A stretch of 64,000 bases of DNA from Monosporascus cannonballus (taxonomy: Eukaryota; Ascomycota; Sordariomycetes; Xylariales): NCBI GenBank assembly GCA_004154925.1, contig QJNS01000057.1, forward strand, positions 1 to 64,000, written 5' to 3'. This document shows, piece by piece, positions 34,445-46,100 of the stretch. The notes beneath the pieces are model-generated. The model ran no database searches, was not told the origin of the DNA, and saw only the letters and a program-made list of their open reading frames with translations. Position numbers and translations under genes: made by a program. Position 1 is the first letter of the stretch, and each line of letters starts with the position of its first letter.

Positions 34445-35164
34445 GCGATGCCCGTCCCTGCGGCTGACGGATCGCTGCGCGTGCCGCCGCCGATGACGAC
34501 GCACGGGGAGACGGTAAGGAGTCGGAGTCCCCACCGTGTGAGTGCAGCCGATGTCTAGTTGGCTTGCGCGGCCGGCTATGCTTCGGCGCTGATACAAAGG
34601 GGGTTTGCAATTCAAGCTACCTGGGTTTCAAACTCGGTTCGAATACATAGAGTCCGAAATAGAGCTACTTCGGATGGAGACGAAGCAGTCGTATTACATA
34701 AGTTGGCATCTTGGTTGCGATAGCTAGACTTGGTGGTTGTACGTAAGTATCTATAGAAATACGAATATTTGAACTTCTGTATTTGTCTTGTCGGCCTCAC
34801 ACAAGGAGTACTCGGCAGGCTGCAGGTGCCCGAGCGTCGTAGTACCAACACCGACTAAGGCGTCCGACGGCAGCAAAATATCCCGAAATTTGTGAAGCCA
34901 AAGTTTCGCTTAAAAAACACAAATATACCTTATATGCGGGAAACCGAAAGTGGGGTCTTCCGACATTTTTCATTCGAAGTTATAGTACAGCGGTAGTGCC
35001 GTGGAAGCCTGGACTTATTGCATACCTAGTACATACATCCCCTTACAGTACCCACCTCCGGCATAGTAGGTCCTTAGCAGGAAAACTTCGCTTATGATGC
35101 TCCTTGGGCAGATAATGCTACATTTACAAGTCAGCATTGCTCGCATATAGGTCAGCCCGAAGTA
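34445..35164. other. Intergenic, no gene seen
   Basis: 3' region of the MFS gene and promoter region of EFM7. A polar, GC-rich first 150 bases gives way to AT-rich DNA; no feature recognised. Confidence 0.6.
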
Positions 35165-35950
35165 ATGGATGAAGAAGATATAACGGGGATATTCCAGGAT
35201 CCCGAGGGTTATTATCCTCCATCGCCGCCACCAACGTCTCAGACCTTTACGTTGCAATCGGGCAAGTCCCTCACTCTTCATCTGGTGGGTTCCAGCCCGC
35301 TAGAGGCCCATCACCTATGGAATGGCAGCCGGATAATATCCCAGTACTTCGAGACTCACCCCAACGAAGTTAAGGGCCGGTGCGTGTTGGAACTCGGCGC
35401 CGGGGCCGGTCTCCCAAGTCTCGTCTGTGCTATACTGGGTGCCCGCAAGGTCGTCGTCACTGATTTCCCGGACCCGGACCTCGTTGATAACATGAAGAAG
35501 AATATACTGGAATGCGAACACATCCCTACCACCACGGGGGAGAACTCGCAAGATCCGGTCATTGTCGCGGACGGCTACGTCTGGGGTGCCGACCCGGCTC
35601 ACCTGCTCGCACACCTACAGCCGGTCGGCGCACGGAAGTTCGACGTGCTCATCCTCGCCGACCTGCTCTTTAGGCATTCGGAGCACTCGAAGTTGGTCGA
35701 CACCATCGAGGAGACGATGCGACGGGTGCCGGAAAGCAGGACTTTTGTATTCTTCACCAGCTACAGGCCTTGGCTGAGGCACAAGGATCTCGCTTTCTTC
35801 GACATTGCTCGTGAGAGGGGCTTTGTCGTGGACAAGATCCTCGAGGAGAAGATGGAGAAGGCCATGTTCGAGAACGATCCGGGAGATGAAGACGTTCGGA
35901 AGACAGTGACCGGCTTCACGGTGCGCTGGCCGGCCGAAAAGTGCGCCTAG
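35165..35950 (+). CDS. EFM7: Protein N-terminal and lysine N-methyltransferase EFM7
   Basis: Single exon, 261 aa. In yeast EFM7 (formerly NNT1) methylates the N-terminal glycine and adjacent lysine of elongation factor eEF1A. The N-terminal region contains FQDPEGYYPPSPPPT, a signature of this family, then AHHLWNGSRIISQYFE. SAM-binding motif I is LELGAGAGLPSL (residues about 75-86), with the acidic residue D100 after beta-2 (VVVTDFPD). Motif DVLILADLLFRHSEH and the FTSYRPWL block follow. Length fits the family. Cytosolic, with no signal sequence. The alternative, another family-16 methyltransferase, is unlikely given the PEGYYPP motif. Confidence 0.93.
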   Translation: MDEEDITGIFQDPEGYYPPSPPPTSQTFTLQSGKSLTLHLVGSSPLEAHHLWNGSRIISQYFETHPNEVKGRCVLELGAGAGLPSLVCAILGARKVVVTDFPDPDLVDNMKKNILECEHIPTTTGENSQDPVIVADGYVWGADPAHLLAHLQPVGARKFDVLILADLLFRHSEHSKLVDTIEETMRRVPESRTFVFFTSYRPWLRHKDLAFFDIARERGFVVDKILEEKMEKAMFENDPGDEDVRKTVTGFTVRWPAEKCA

Positions 35951-36959
35951 GAGGCAGACCGACGGGCATAGGCGAAACGACTGTCGCATTCAGAGCGTCT
36001 ATGCCCCCCAGGTTACTCCGAGAGCTCAACGGCGTACCTGCGATGGCTCCGCAGTAGACCCTCCCAGTGCATCGATATCAGCAGCAGACGACTGGCCGGT
36101 AGAAATCCAGCGGCGAAAATGCTTTGCCCCTATCGCATACGGCTGCTTTCAACGCCTTTTATTCCAACAGTGTCCTTGAAATGGGGCTATTAAGATGCAG
36201 CTGACTAGGCCGAGCCTAATCATATCTCCGGATATGGTAGCTTGAAACCCTCGATCAAATACATGGCGTTAAGCTTTACCAGGCAAAGGCCAGATGTCAG
36301 AGTCAATCTTGTCTTACGTCGACCAATCAAGAACCTAGTGGGTTGCTATCATCTTTGTCTGATTTCCGTCCTATGTGATTCCCCGGTCTGCTGAGTGGAT
36401 CTACAGTGAGGCTATGCCTGCGAGCTGAGCCTTCCTTTCCCCATTTCGGGTGGCCGCTGTCCCTGTGAAGCTGCTGGTAAAGCCCGACTTGCCCCAAGTT
36501 GCGGGCGAAGCGTGCCTGCTAGATTAGCCTTAGGAGGCTGTAACGGTTGTGTATGCGACAAATTCAGCCCAGTTGCCAAAAAAAGATTGTACAGTTTGGG
36601 GTCAGGCACATGTAATACGTTGAATATAAGCAGATTGAAGTGATTGGCTGAGGCGAAGGATCAAATTGTCCCAAACCGGTTCGCCCACACCCTCTAGCCG
36701 AAATGCCGTCAGCTCTACGACCCCTGGTGTTCAAGCCACCCTCAAGCGATTCGTTGGGTCCTGCGGGTTGATCCTGCGAAGGATCTCAACCGCAGCTGCT
36801 GCTTATGTGCCGCCGCCGGCGCCGGCGGTTCTATTGCCGGATATCCAACCACATCCAACATTTCGCGTGGCCTCTCTTTTCTCTTATCCTGCATTCCGTC
36901 TACTCCCTCTCCGCTCGCAAGCAAGACAACAATACGCGTAGTCGTCGTTAACTCTTAGA
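35951..36959. other. Intergenic, no gene seen
   Basis: About 1 kb between EFM7 and the MARVEL-like gene. A frame at 36666-36941 just upstream of that gene is probably leader or promoter and lacks any domain. Confidence 0.6.
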
Positions 36960-38310
36960 ATGGCCTGGACATGGACGATCCCAGCGGCGAGGTTTAAGAC
37001 GATATCATCATGGCTCATGTTCGTTAGGATACTACAAGTTTTGGCGACGCTGTCTACCACCGCTTTAAATGGCGGGCTTCTGGTCTATATCCATCTACAG
37101 GGGATGGGCTTATCCAAGACAATGCATGCCCTGGAGTTGATGGTCAGTAACAGGCTCCCCAATGTCCCCCCGGAACCATCATTGACCCATTGACCCATTG
37201 ACAGGTTTGTATGGCGTTCGTCTACTCCGGCATCGTAGTATTGACACTGCATCCCGGAAGAAAAAGACGGCGTGGCCCCGCGACAAAGACACTCGCGATC
37301 TTCATTGCGTTTGATGCTCTATTGCTTGGTGTGATGATCGTTATCATAACTCTGTTGGCGAGATCGGGGGTCCCGGTGAGCTGCCGCGGGCTGAGAAGAC
37401 ACGACAGTAATTCCCCGGGCTCCGCGACTGATTTTCGTGGTCCAGTCTTACTGATTTCGCGCAGTCGAAATCGGCGATGATAACGACGAATCACACGAAG
37501 GATTCTTCAGTGCTCGGTCCAGTGATGGGGATAACGACGATGAGGGGGCGCTTGGCAAATTCTGCACGGTGCAGAGGGCCTTCTACTGCATGGTTATAAC
37601 TTTGATGTATGCGACTCTCAGCGTAGGTATTCACCCGGCTCCTAGCTAACATTCGTAGGTACTCCTACGTTGTGTCGATTACGTTATCGGTGCTTCGGAT
37701 CTTAGAGCCTCTCTACATGAAAACGAGCCGCATAGACGACGGCCTTGAAATGGCAGGTAACGCGCATCGGCTTGAGCTTATGGGGACTAAAGTACATCGA
37801 CAAGACTCGATCGCTGACCCAGAGGACCCTTCCTCCCCGGTCCAAGGAGGTATCTTCACGGGCGTGACACCGAGTCCTTCCTCGCCAGTAGCAAGGGTTG
37901 ATTCGGTGCACTCGAGACCTCACCATTCTTCATCCGCTCAAGCGTCATCCTCTTCAGATCCACCAGCCTTGCCACCGCGAGGGCCGACTGTCCATTTGAC
38001 CCTTCCAGTCTCTCCAATGACCCCCCCGACTAGATCGCCAGTCATGTCTCCAGTCGACCAGAACAGAGCCGCTGAGGATCTGATAGCATATCAGGATACG
38101 ATAGACCCTGCGGCTGAGGCGATGGTCACGGATGGTTACCGTCACCCGTCACAGCAGAGGTTTCCATCCTTACCCCCTTATAGCCCGGGTCCCTCTCAGA
38201 GCCGGTTCATGGAAGGGCACGGAAATGAAGGCAACGAGATGCGATTAAGCGAGTATGTCAAGGGCCAGACACGTGCTCAGAATATGAAGGATGCGGAAGG
38301 AGGTCTATGA
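36960..38310 (+). CDS. MARVEL-like four-helix membrane protein with disordered tail
   Basis: Exons 36960-37142, 37205-37406, 37465-37606 and 37659-38310; introns 62, 58 and 52 nt; 392 aa. Four membrane helices can be seen: one around WLMFVRILQVLATLSTTAL (exon 1), two in exon 2 (VCMAFVYSGIVVLTL and TLAIFIAFDALLLGVMIVII), and one across the exon 3-4 junction (YCMVITLMYSYVVSITLSVL). The lumenal/extracellular loop has GVPVSCRGL, matching a Cys-containing loop in fungal MARVEL-like proteins; this decided that exon 2 runs past an early GTGAGC to the GTAATT donor. The long Ser/Pro-rich C-terminal tail is probably cytosolic and disordered. Precise role unknown; membrane organisation is inference from fold. 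Confidence 0.78.
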
Positions 38311-38927
38311 AACTTTTAACGTTAAAAAAAACTCTCGCTCAATCCCCTTGCGTTATGTCAGTACTCCAGCAGCCTAGATTTGTGGGCAACGGTACCATTT
38401 GGCCGGGGAGATAGTTTGTATATTCTGTATAATGTTACCCGACCATCTAGCCGAACTAATATACTAATAATATGTACAGGTATCGTCCAGTGCCGGATGG
38501 AGTTATCGAGTATAGCCTCTACTTTGCCTACCAAGGTTACCGTTAAATGAATAACTCGCTCAATATGATATCGACTTTGGTCAATACCAGCCAGCTTCAA
38601 CAAAACGCCCAGGCAACGCTGTATCGATGTGGGAACCAACCCCGCAGTACTAACGCATCATAAGCGGACATCAAGTGCATCAGTGATCCTCCAACGGGGC
38701 ATGTCCGAACGGATCGTCTGCATTGCGATATAGGGCATGGTCGACACGCACACAGTAATCCTACTAAGGGACTTGATCAGGCCTACCCTCTAATCCTGGA
38801 CGCAGCCTCCCTGTTTTTACTTTGCCACAGCACATTTCTTTCGACGGAGCTTTCTCCAGGTTCTCACCACGCAGATAGACCAGCCATAGGTATACATGGC
38901 GTTGCATCATCAACCAGCCGCATAATC
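38311..38927. other. Intergenic, no gene seen
   Basis: AT-rich upstream region of the PhyH gene. The abrupt rise in GC occurs almost exactly at its start codon. Confidence 0.6.
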
Positions 38928-39830
38928 ATGCCGCCCTCGACTCCCCGCAATCACCTGGACGCCGACGGGTTCGTCGTGATCCGGAACATCCTCACGCCGG
39001 AGCAGGTGTCGAGCCTGCGCGCCGCGGCGGAGCGCACGACGGCGCTCGCGCGGTCGGGCGGCTGGCCGCACGTGCGGACCGTCGGCAAGCAGTTCCCGCC
39101 GTGGGACGCAGCCGAGGCGGCCGAGAAGGGCATCTGGGGCGTGCAGGGGCTCAACGACCCGGCGCTGCCGGCCCACGCGGCCTTCCTGCGGGTGTACTTC
39201 GGCGACGAGGTCCTGGGCCCCGCCGCCGAGCTCATGGCGTGCAGCGCCGACGACGACCTCGTCATGGAGCTGCACAACCTGCTCGTGCGGCCCGACCGCG
39301 GCGACTTCGAGCTGCGCTGGCACCGCGACGACATCCCCGCCGAGGCGACCCCCGAGGAGGAGGCCGCGCGCCTCGACGAGCTCCACCGCGACGGCTACTG
39401 GCACGCGCAGTGGAACCTGGCCCTCTGCGACGGCGACGAGAGCCTGGTCGTGGTGCCCGGGTCGCACCGGCGGGCGCGCACGGCGGCCGAGCGCGCGGCC
39501 GGCCCGCTCGAGCCCGGCATGCCGGGCCGGCTCGTCGTGCGCCTCGGCGCCGGCGACGCCGTCTTCTACGACAACAACATCCTGCACCGCGGCGTGTACG
39601 ACGCCGGGCGCGAGCGCCTGACGCTGCACGGGTCGGTCGGGCGCGCGGGCCCCGGCGCCGGCCGCCTCCGCGCTCGCAACGTGCTGCAGCACGGCGTCGG
39701 CGCCTACGTCGACCGCTGCGACTTCTCCGTGCTCGACGAGCGGTACCGCCCGCGCGCGGAGGCGATGCGCGCGCGGCTCGTGCAGCTCGGACGCGAGAGC
39801 GGCGATGTCGGGTATTCGCTGACGGGCTGA
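38928..39830 (+). CDS. PhyH-type Fe(II)/2-oxoglutarate dioxygenase
   Basis: Single exon, 300 aa. The fold is that of phytanoyl-CoA dioxygenase-like oxygenases: LDADGFVVIRNILTPEQV at the N-terminus, the metal ligands H132 and D134 in WHRDD, the distal ligand H220 in NNILHRG, and R228 or R230 as the likely 2-oxoglutarate anchor. PGSHRRAR lies between, as usual. It should hydroxylate a small molecule; the substrate cannot be told. The composition is striking: by eye roughly 70-75 percent GC, with almost all third positions G or C, no intron, and flanks that are AT-rich. That could reflect transfer from a GC-rich bacterium or strong codon bias. It is convergent with the GH55 gene. No targeting signal is obvious and there is no C-terminal SKL. 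Confidence 0.88.
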   Translation: MPPSTPRNHLDADGFVVIRNILTPEQVSSLRAAAERTTALARSGGWPHVRTVGKQFPPWDAAEAAEKGIWGVQGLNDPALPAHAAFLRVYFGDEVLGPAAELMACSADDDLVMELHNLLVRPDRGDFELRWHRDDIPAEATPEEEAARLDELHRDGYWHAQWNLALCDGDESLVVVPGSHRRARTAAERAAGPLEPGMPGRLVVRLGAGDAVFYDNNILHRGVYDAGRERLTLHGSVGRAGPGAGRLRARNVLQHGVGAYVDRCDFSVLDERYRPRAEAMRARLVQLGRESGDVGYSLTG

Positions 39831-40232
39831 GCGGGTAGCGAGTGGATGGATGCAGACGGGTCCTGCTTGTTACCCGTGCGATCTAGCTGACTCTGGGGAA
39901 GGGACCTACCTACCTACCTTCGTCGACATACATATTGTGCGTGCGACTCATTCTCAATAAAACTGAGGGGTGTCATTTGGGTTGAAGTAGACATGCTATG
40001 TGTTTATTCACACATCCTATGTAGCTTGAAAATGTATATATGTACATGAATGGTTCTAGATACAAACGATGACGAGTGACCTGCCGCTGGCACACGTTCT
40101 ACATATATTCAGCGGGCCAGCCTCGCGCGGGTATCCTATCGTCTCCCCCTCCCGTGGGATTCGATTTATTTTCGAGTCGTTTCGCATCTCTCTGGGCGCA
40201 GCTCAGGAAGTTCCTCGTACGGGCGTTGGCCT
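39831..40232. other. Convergent spacer
   Basis: Lies between the 3' ends of the PhyH and GH55 genes. It contains four ACCT units at 39904-39919 and otherwise nothing recognisable. Confidence 0.6.
39904..39919. repeat. (ACCT)4 microsatellite
   Basis: Four ACCT units in the 3' spacer. The same TACC/GGTA tetramer recurs at several intergenic places in the window. Confidence 0.9.
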
Positions 40233-43172
40233 CTAGTCAATCCGGTACAGGATGATGTTGGCCGCGTAGGTGTTCCTGTTGTCCTGCCACCTGGCAGCAT
40301 CCCTGCCGTCACGTGTGATCATGGCCGTCGTGCCGATGGTGCTGAGGTCCATGATGTTCAGGTTTCTGATGTTGCCCTCGATCGAGGTCATGCGGGACTG
40401 GCAGTTGGCTCCGTTCTCCATCGGGTTGCAGTCTGTCGCGTTTATTTGATCAGCAGACAATTCGTTTCGTCAAAGCACGGACGGTTGTATCCGGAGTTTG
40501 CGATGAAAATGCGGAATAGTTGGGAGTGATTAATAGTTAGACTTACGAGTGTCGTAGTTGTTGAAGAAGGAGTAGGTGCCCGCGCCGTAGATGAAGATGT
40601 CGGAGGAGTCGATGATGCGCACTCCCCACGCGTTGGCGCAGTTGCCCTCGACGCCGTTGCACGAGGCCGCGAAGTCGGGGTCCCTGATGGCCGGGTTGAC
40701 GGGGAACGGCTCGATGGCGTCCGGGAGCGGCTGGTAGTACCTTTTGGGGCAAGCAAGTTAGCGCAGGGTCCGACCGGACGAAACGAGATGGGAATCAGCT
40801 GCTTACGGGCTCTCGGTCTGCAGCATGCAGGCGAAGATGTTCTTCGTGTTGGCGAACTGGTAGTTGTAGAGGTGGAAGTGCTCCGACGCTCCTCCGACGA
40901 GCGAGAAACCGCCCTCGGTCGATTCAATGACTATCAGTCGATGTTAGCAAGATTGGTTATCAAGCTCATTAATCGTGGCTTTCTCTCTCTTACAGATGCC
41001 TCGGCCGCCGTAGATGGTAATCTGAGCGTTGACGGGATCCTCGATGTCGTGGTCAGCGACCCTAGCTCCCAGTTAGCGGACCATGTTTGGAGGATACTGC
41101 GAGCAGCAGTACTTACCACACCCAGTTGTTCTCCATGTAGAGGCCGGAGGACTGCTTCGTCGCATGGACAGCCATGTACGCGGCAATGCACTTGGGGTCG
41201 ATCTTGGCCGAGCCCACAACCTTCGCGCACTGCGGGATCATGAACTCGGAGCCGGAGTATCCGCCAATTCTGGTGTGGAAATCCCAGAAGCCACTAGGCT
41301 TACCGCCCGACGCGAGGTTGTACTCGACAAGGATGGCTCCCGCGGCGGGACCCTTGGTCGAAACGACGAACTCGGAGAACTCGACACGGCCTTTCTCACC
41401 AGGCGAACCAACTTTGAAGACGGCCTTAGGCGCATTCATGTCCTGGAATGCGGCACCGCTGCCCATGATCACCGCGTAGCTCTCTCCTACGATGCGGGAG
41501 CCGGCGGGGACGTTGATGGTGTTCTTGACAACGTACAGGCCGTGGTCCAAGAAGGCGACCTTTCCGCTCGAGGCGGCGTTGTTGATGAGGGATTGGATGG
41601 CGGCCGTCTGTTTTCAGTTAGCCAGGTGAAAGCCTTTGTTAAATAAAGTAGCCTCACATCGTCGGTAACACCGTCACCCTTTGCTCCGGCGTCACGGGCG
41701 CTCAGGAAATCGGACGCAGAAAGAGTCTCATACTGGGGCTTCGACGGGGCGTAGTATCGGTCGCCGTCAAGAAGGGCGGCCGCTCTCTTGTTAGGCGTGA
41801 TATCAGACTGGAAAACCTGTGGGCCGTCGGGGGTGTATCGGTGGCCTTGACCCCAGGCTGCGATCTTCTTGGAGCCGCCGGCAAGGATCGTTTGGCCATT
41901 TGCGTGGGCAACAGCAACGTCAACATTCTTTAGGTCGACATTTTCCAGCATGATGCCTCCAGCAGCAGGAGGAACAGACGTAGCTGTGCGGCCAGTCACG
42001 ATACCCCTCTTTGTGTTTTTGATGGAACTGTCGAGGACGGTGAGGGAACCGACCAACAAAGAATCACCGTCGTGACCACCCGACATATCGATACCCGTCT
42101 CACAATTATTGATAGACAGTCCGAGCCATGTCCAGCCCCAGTTCCATATTTGGATGATGGCTGCTTGGTTAGTGTGTTTTGTACAGCGTGTCTTGGTCTT
42201 AGGGATTCGTACCGGTCTTGCAGTTGTTGAAGGTGAAGTTCTTCATAGTGTACTGCTGGTTACCCAGGGAGGCCCCTGAAGCACCACCGTTGAATGTAAG
42301 ATCGCTCATGAACCCACCAGAACCTAGAAACGAGTGAGTAGACATGCTCTCTACCAGGTCGGAGGCACCTCTGAGAGACACCGCTTACCATTCTCGATGA
42401 ACAGTCCAACGTGAACAACGTCGTCGGTCGCCGGCATGTTGAACTCGATGTTTATCAGGCTCGTCGCTTGGGAACTGGGCCAATGCATGCCCGTTGCCGG
42501 CTTTGCCGGGGGAATGTTTGTGGTGTCGATGACGAAGTTCCTGACTTGGCGGAAGAAGATGTTGGTCGTAATCCAGTTCGGGTCCTCAGTGTAATAAGGG
42601 TTTCCATCAATCAAGCCGAACCCCTCGAAGTTAGCCATGGCCTTCAAGACCGGGCGGTTCGACGGGTCGCCGATCATCTGCGTCATATAGGGGGTGACAA
42701 TCGAGGAAGAGATCATGTATGTTCCGGCCGGGAAGTAGACAACTGCCGGGGTCTCGGTGGTGGAAGCCTGATAAAGTCAGCTAAGCCGAGAGAGTATAGC
42801 GCGGCTGAGGCCAAGGCTACCGAGCACTTACGCATCCTTGCAAACAACGATTGCCCGGCTCGTTCATGGCCCTGAGGATGGCCTGGGTGTCATCGGCTAC
42901 TCCGTCACCTGGACCAGAGTGAGAAACGCAGACCACATAGACAGTTGCAAGGCTTGGGGACAAACCTCTGGCGCCGAAGTCCTTCACGTTACGCCATATA
43001 GTATAGCCATTGCCACCGAAGGGCGCGACACCCTGATCTGTTCGTAAGAGTTAGCCCCACTACTTCAACAATGTTCCGGCGAGGGGGACTGACGCTTGAT
43101 ATCCTCAAGCCAAAAAGCCTTCGCCTCGATGGCGAAGCTGATGACGGTTAAGAGAAAGACGGCGAACCTCAT
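40233..43172 (-). CDS. Secreted GH55 exo/endo-beta-1,3-glucanase
   Basis: Eleven exons: 43172-43094, 43037-42966, 42908-42832, 42767-42389, 42323-42213, 42160-41658, 41607-41117, 41061-40994, 40930-40807, 40740-40547 and 40432-40233; 765 aa. All ten introns are 50-66 nt except the last (114 nt), and every junction keeps frame. The signal peptide is MRFAVFLLTVISFAIEAKA. The protein has the GH55 pattern of two pectate-lyase-like beta-helix units. The first starts at NVKDFGARGDGVADDTQAIL and the second at RDAGAKGDGVTDDTAAIQSL. WNWGWTWLGLSINNC lies between, and YSFFNNYDT with CQSRM at the end is typical. It hydrolyses beta-1,3-glucan outside the cell, for wall remodelling or feeding on fungal or plant glucan. 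Intact. Confidence 0.93.
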
Positions 43173-46100
43173 CTTGGCTGTTGGCTATATAATGAGCACG
43201 TTGGAAAGTTCAAGCACCTCTATCCTGACTATCCGGGGGCGCCGGATGTTTATAGGCGGCTCAAGCTACGGGTTAAAAAGATCCACTTTCTCAAAACACA
43301 TCCAACGGCAGGCGGCCGGGTCATCCGCAAGTGATTCCCAGCTAACGAGGCCAACAAGCGACGTCCCGCACGAAACGTAACGTATGGAGCTGGGCGGCAA
43401 GGCAACACCTATGTTCACTAAACGCCAGAAACTCACAAGACGGCGGTCACGCTGTGCTAAGAGCTTGGCTTTCGGCGAAACGTGAGAAAATGGCCGCTCG
43501 ATAAATGTAGGTGGAAAAGCCATCTAGGGAGGATCACGATGAACCTGAGCCAGCGAACGCAACCACCTGTGAATGTCGATCATTTTGCCTCCTACCAAAT
43601 CCGGGACGGACCATCACACATCTATCAGAGGTCTTCTAATTGGGGATCGATGCTTGAAAGCACCATCCATCGGCGTAACACTACAAGTGCTGCTGCATCT
43701 TGGGATTATGTGCGTTGTGGAGAACCCTGGCCATGAGGTTTCAGACCCTATCTGCATACCGAACGACCGCGGCCTATCATGCCGCCTGTATACCCCTGGG
43801 GCCAGAAGGCTAAGGCTAGTCAAGTCAGGCACCGGGACTAAAGCCACACCTCCTGCTCGAATTGGAATCGGTTGGGGGCGGTCGATAGGGGCGTGATAGG
43901 GTCTCAGTCTCCTGGAATCGGCCCGTTCAGGAGTAATATACTACAGCGCATCGTGACTTAGAGGTGTAGCGCATGTCAGCCACATGTGACGCATAAACCG
44001 CGGCCCCGTGAAATATCGCTAAGGTCAGTCTGTCGAACTCATCCAGCGCATTGGAGCAACTGCTCGGACAGTAAGGAGACGGGCGCGATGAATAGCACAG
44101 ACACCCAAACAGCCCGGACAAAGTCGTGGTTCCTGAGACCTGGCATTTGCGTATGAGGCCAATCGATAAGTGTTGCCGCATTGCCTTGATCGGTTTCTGT
44201 TGCAAGCTAGAGCTAATGATTTGTCTTGGCAAAAACCCATCGTCTGGAGTGTAACGTGCGACTAGAGCTCGCCCCCAAATTGGCTCGCAACGATAGGCGA
44301 TCTACAAATCCGGGGAAAACGTCTGGTTGGTGAATTTTAAATGGAGAGAAGGCTCCGGCTCAGAATGGCGCTAAAAGTAACCTGGATCAGGGTGATAAGG
44401 TTCTCACCATCCCCCCAGACCGTTTTATTGCCTGTGGAGACTTTACTAGTATAGTAATAAGCAACTGGCTCTGGTTGTCTAGCACCTTCGATCAATGTTG
44501 TTACCATGTAGCCGTGGTAGTGTTTAACCGCTTACATGTAAATATTGAATGATCTATAAGCATAACCCTAGGTACGAAACATACACTTTACCTTGGTGAT
44601 TTGATGTGACTGCTTATCCGTTTTGTCGTGCTCAACTCTGAATGTTGGCTTACACGTCGTCCTCTAATCTCCCGTGAAACCTTCTCCAAACATTCCACGC
44701 ACCTTCAACACCACTCAAGATCTAACGCCGTCAACGTGGTGTAGTCACATAAAATGCGCCTTCGCCTCCCCCGTAATACTCTCAAGATGACCGCTCGATC
44801 CATCTTTAATCGGCCCTTTGGCGAAGCTGCCGCTTTCCTTGAGCTTCACATTCGTGGAAGTTGGGCGATATATAACCGCGAAGTCCACCCTTTGCGCCCC
44901 CGCCCCCGCCCCCGCGGCGGCCAAGACGATGAAGACATTGTAAGAGGCGTCTCTCCAACCCATCTTCCCTTTCTGAAGTAGCTCCGTTGCAACGTATCAC
45001 GTTGCGAGCCATGTGCCTGCCACTAGGACCAGAGCACGCGCCACGCTCATGAATCACATTCCAGCAGCTCAGAACCACATATACAATCGTCACAATCCTT
45101 ATCTCTGGCTTGATGGGTGTCTGACATGTCGAAGAAATTGTGTGGAATGTGACCAACAACGACTCACTCCATCGTCCTTTTGGCGCTCACCCGGCGATGG
45201 GAATGAACCCAAGCTTCATCCGTCTCCATGTCAACCGCCTTGGCGGTTGAAGCTTGAATTCATCCGTACCGCTCGCCATTCGCCCGCTCTGGTCTTCCGG
45301 AATCGTTGCAGAATAACTCTCCACTTCACCAAGGAGATACTAGTCGCCGCGGATGGCCCTATAGAATATTAAGAGGCGGGAGTACCGACCATTACAGGGA
45401 TCCTGGCCAACCTATACACGTCTATACAACATATCCGGTGCGGCTTTTTCAGTTTTCGCTCTCTTTGAATTGTCACACAGCATTGATCCGCTCTGAGCTC
45501 TCTTCAGAGGAGAGGTATCACCGATTATGACCGTTCGGCAGATGCAACGTGTCAGTAAAACCTACCGGATCCCCTCGTCGGCTGAACCCCTTCGCTGCTT
45601 ATAATACGGGATCCCGACGATTGGGCAATGGGACCAGCGATGAACTGTTCCATTCAGCTGAGCAGCGCGAAACTTTCCGAGTCGCGGTAGCAGAGCTTCA
45701 TTTTGGGACCACGGTCGAACTGAGCAACAGTTTGCCAGTGCTGCATAAAATGCAGGATTAAAGTGCTGGAAAGCCGATTAGGACACGGCAGATGTGCCGT
45801 CTTGCATTAACCACGTGTCGGGTTGCAAGTGTACTCCGCATTCACTCGCGGCCAGCTGATGCTCCTGTCGTCAATTCCCCGAGTTCCCCAATCAACTCCA
45901 CAACTCCACACTATATCTACTCGTCGGGATATTTACCTCCTGGCGCCATGAGATGCCAGAGTTGCAATTAGCGGACATTGACCACAAGCTCAAAATATCT
46001 ATCCTCCAATGGAAAGGTCATCCGATATTGCTGTTTCAGGTTGTTTGCACGGCATGCTGTTCTTACTACGCCCTGCGAAAATATTCCCAAGGTACCTTCC

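Noticed and set aside
39101..39838. 245-codon Arg/Ala/Gly-rich plus-strand frame and long minus-strand frames
   Set aside because: Shadows caused by the extreme GC content of the PhyH gene, which lacks stops in other frames.
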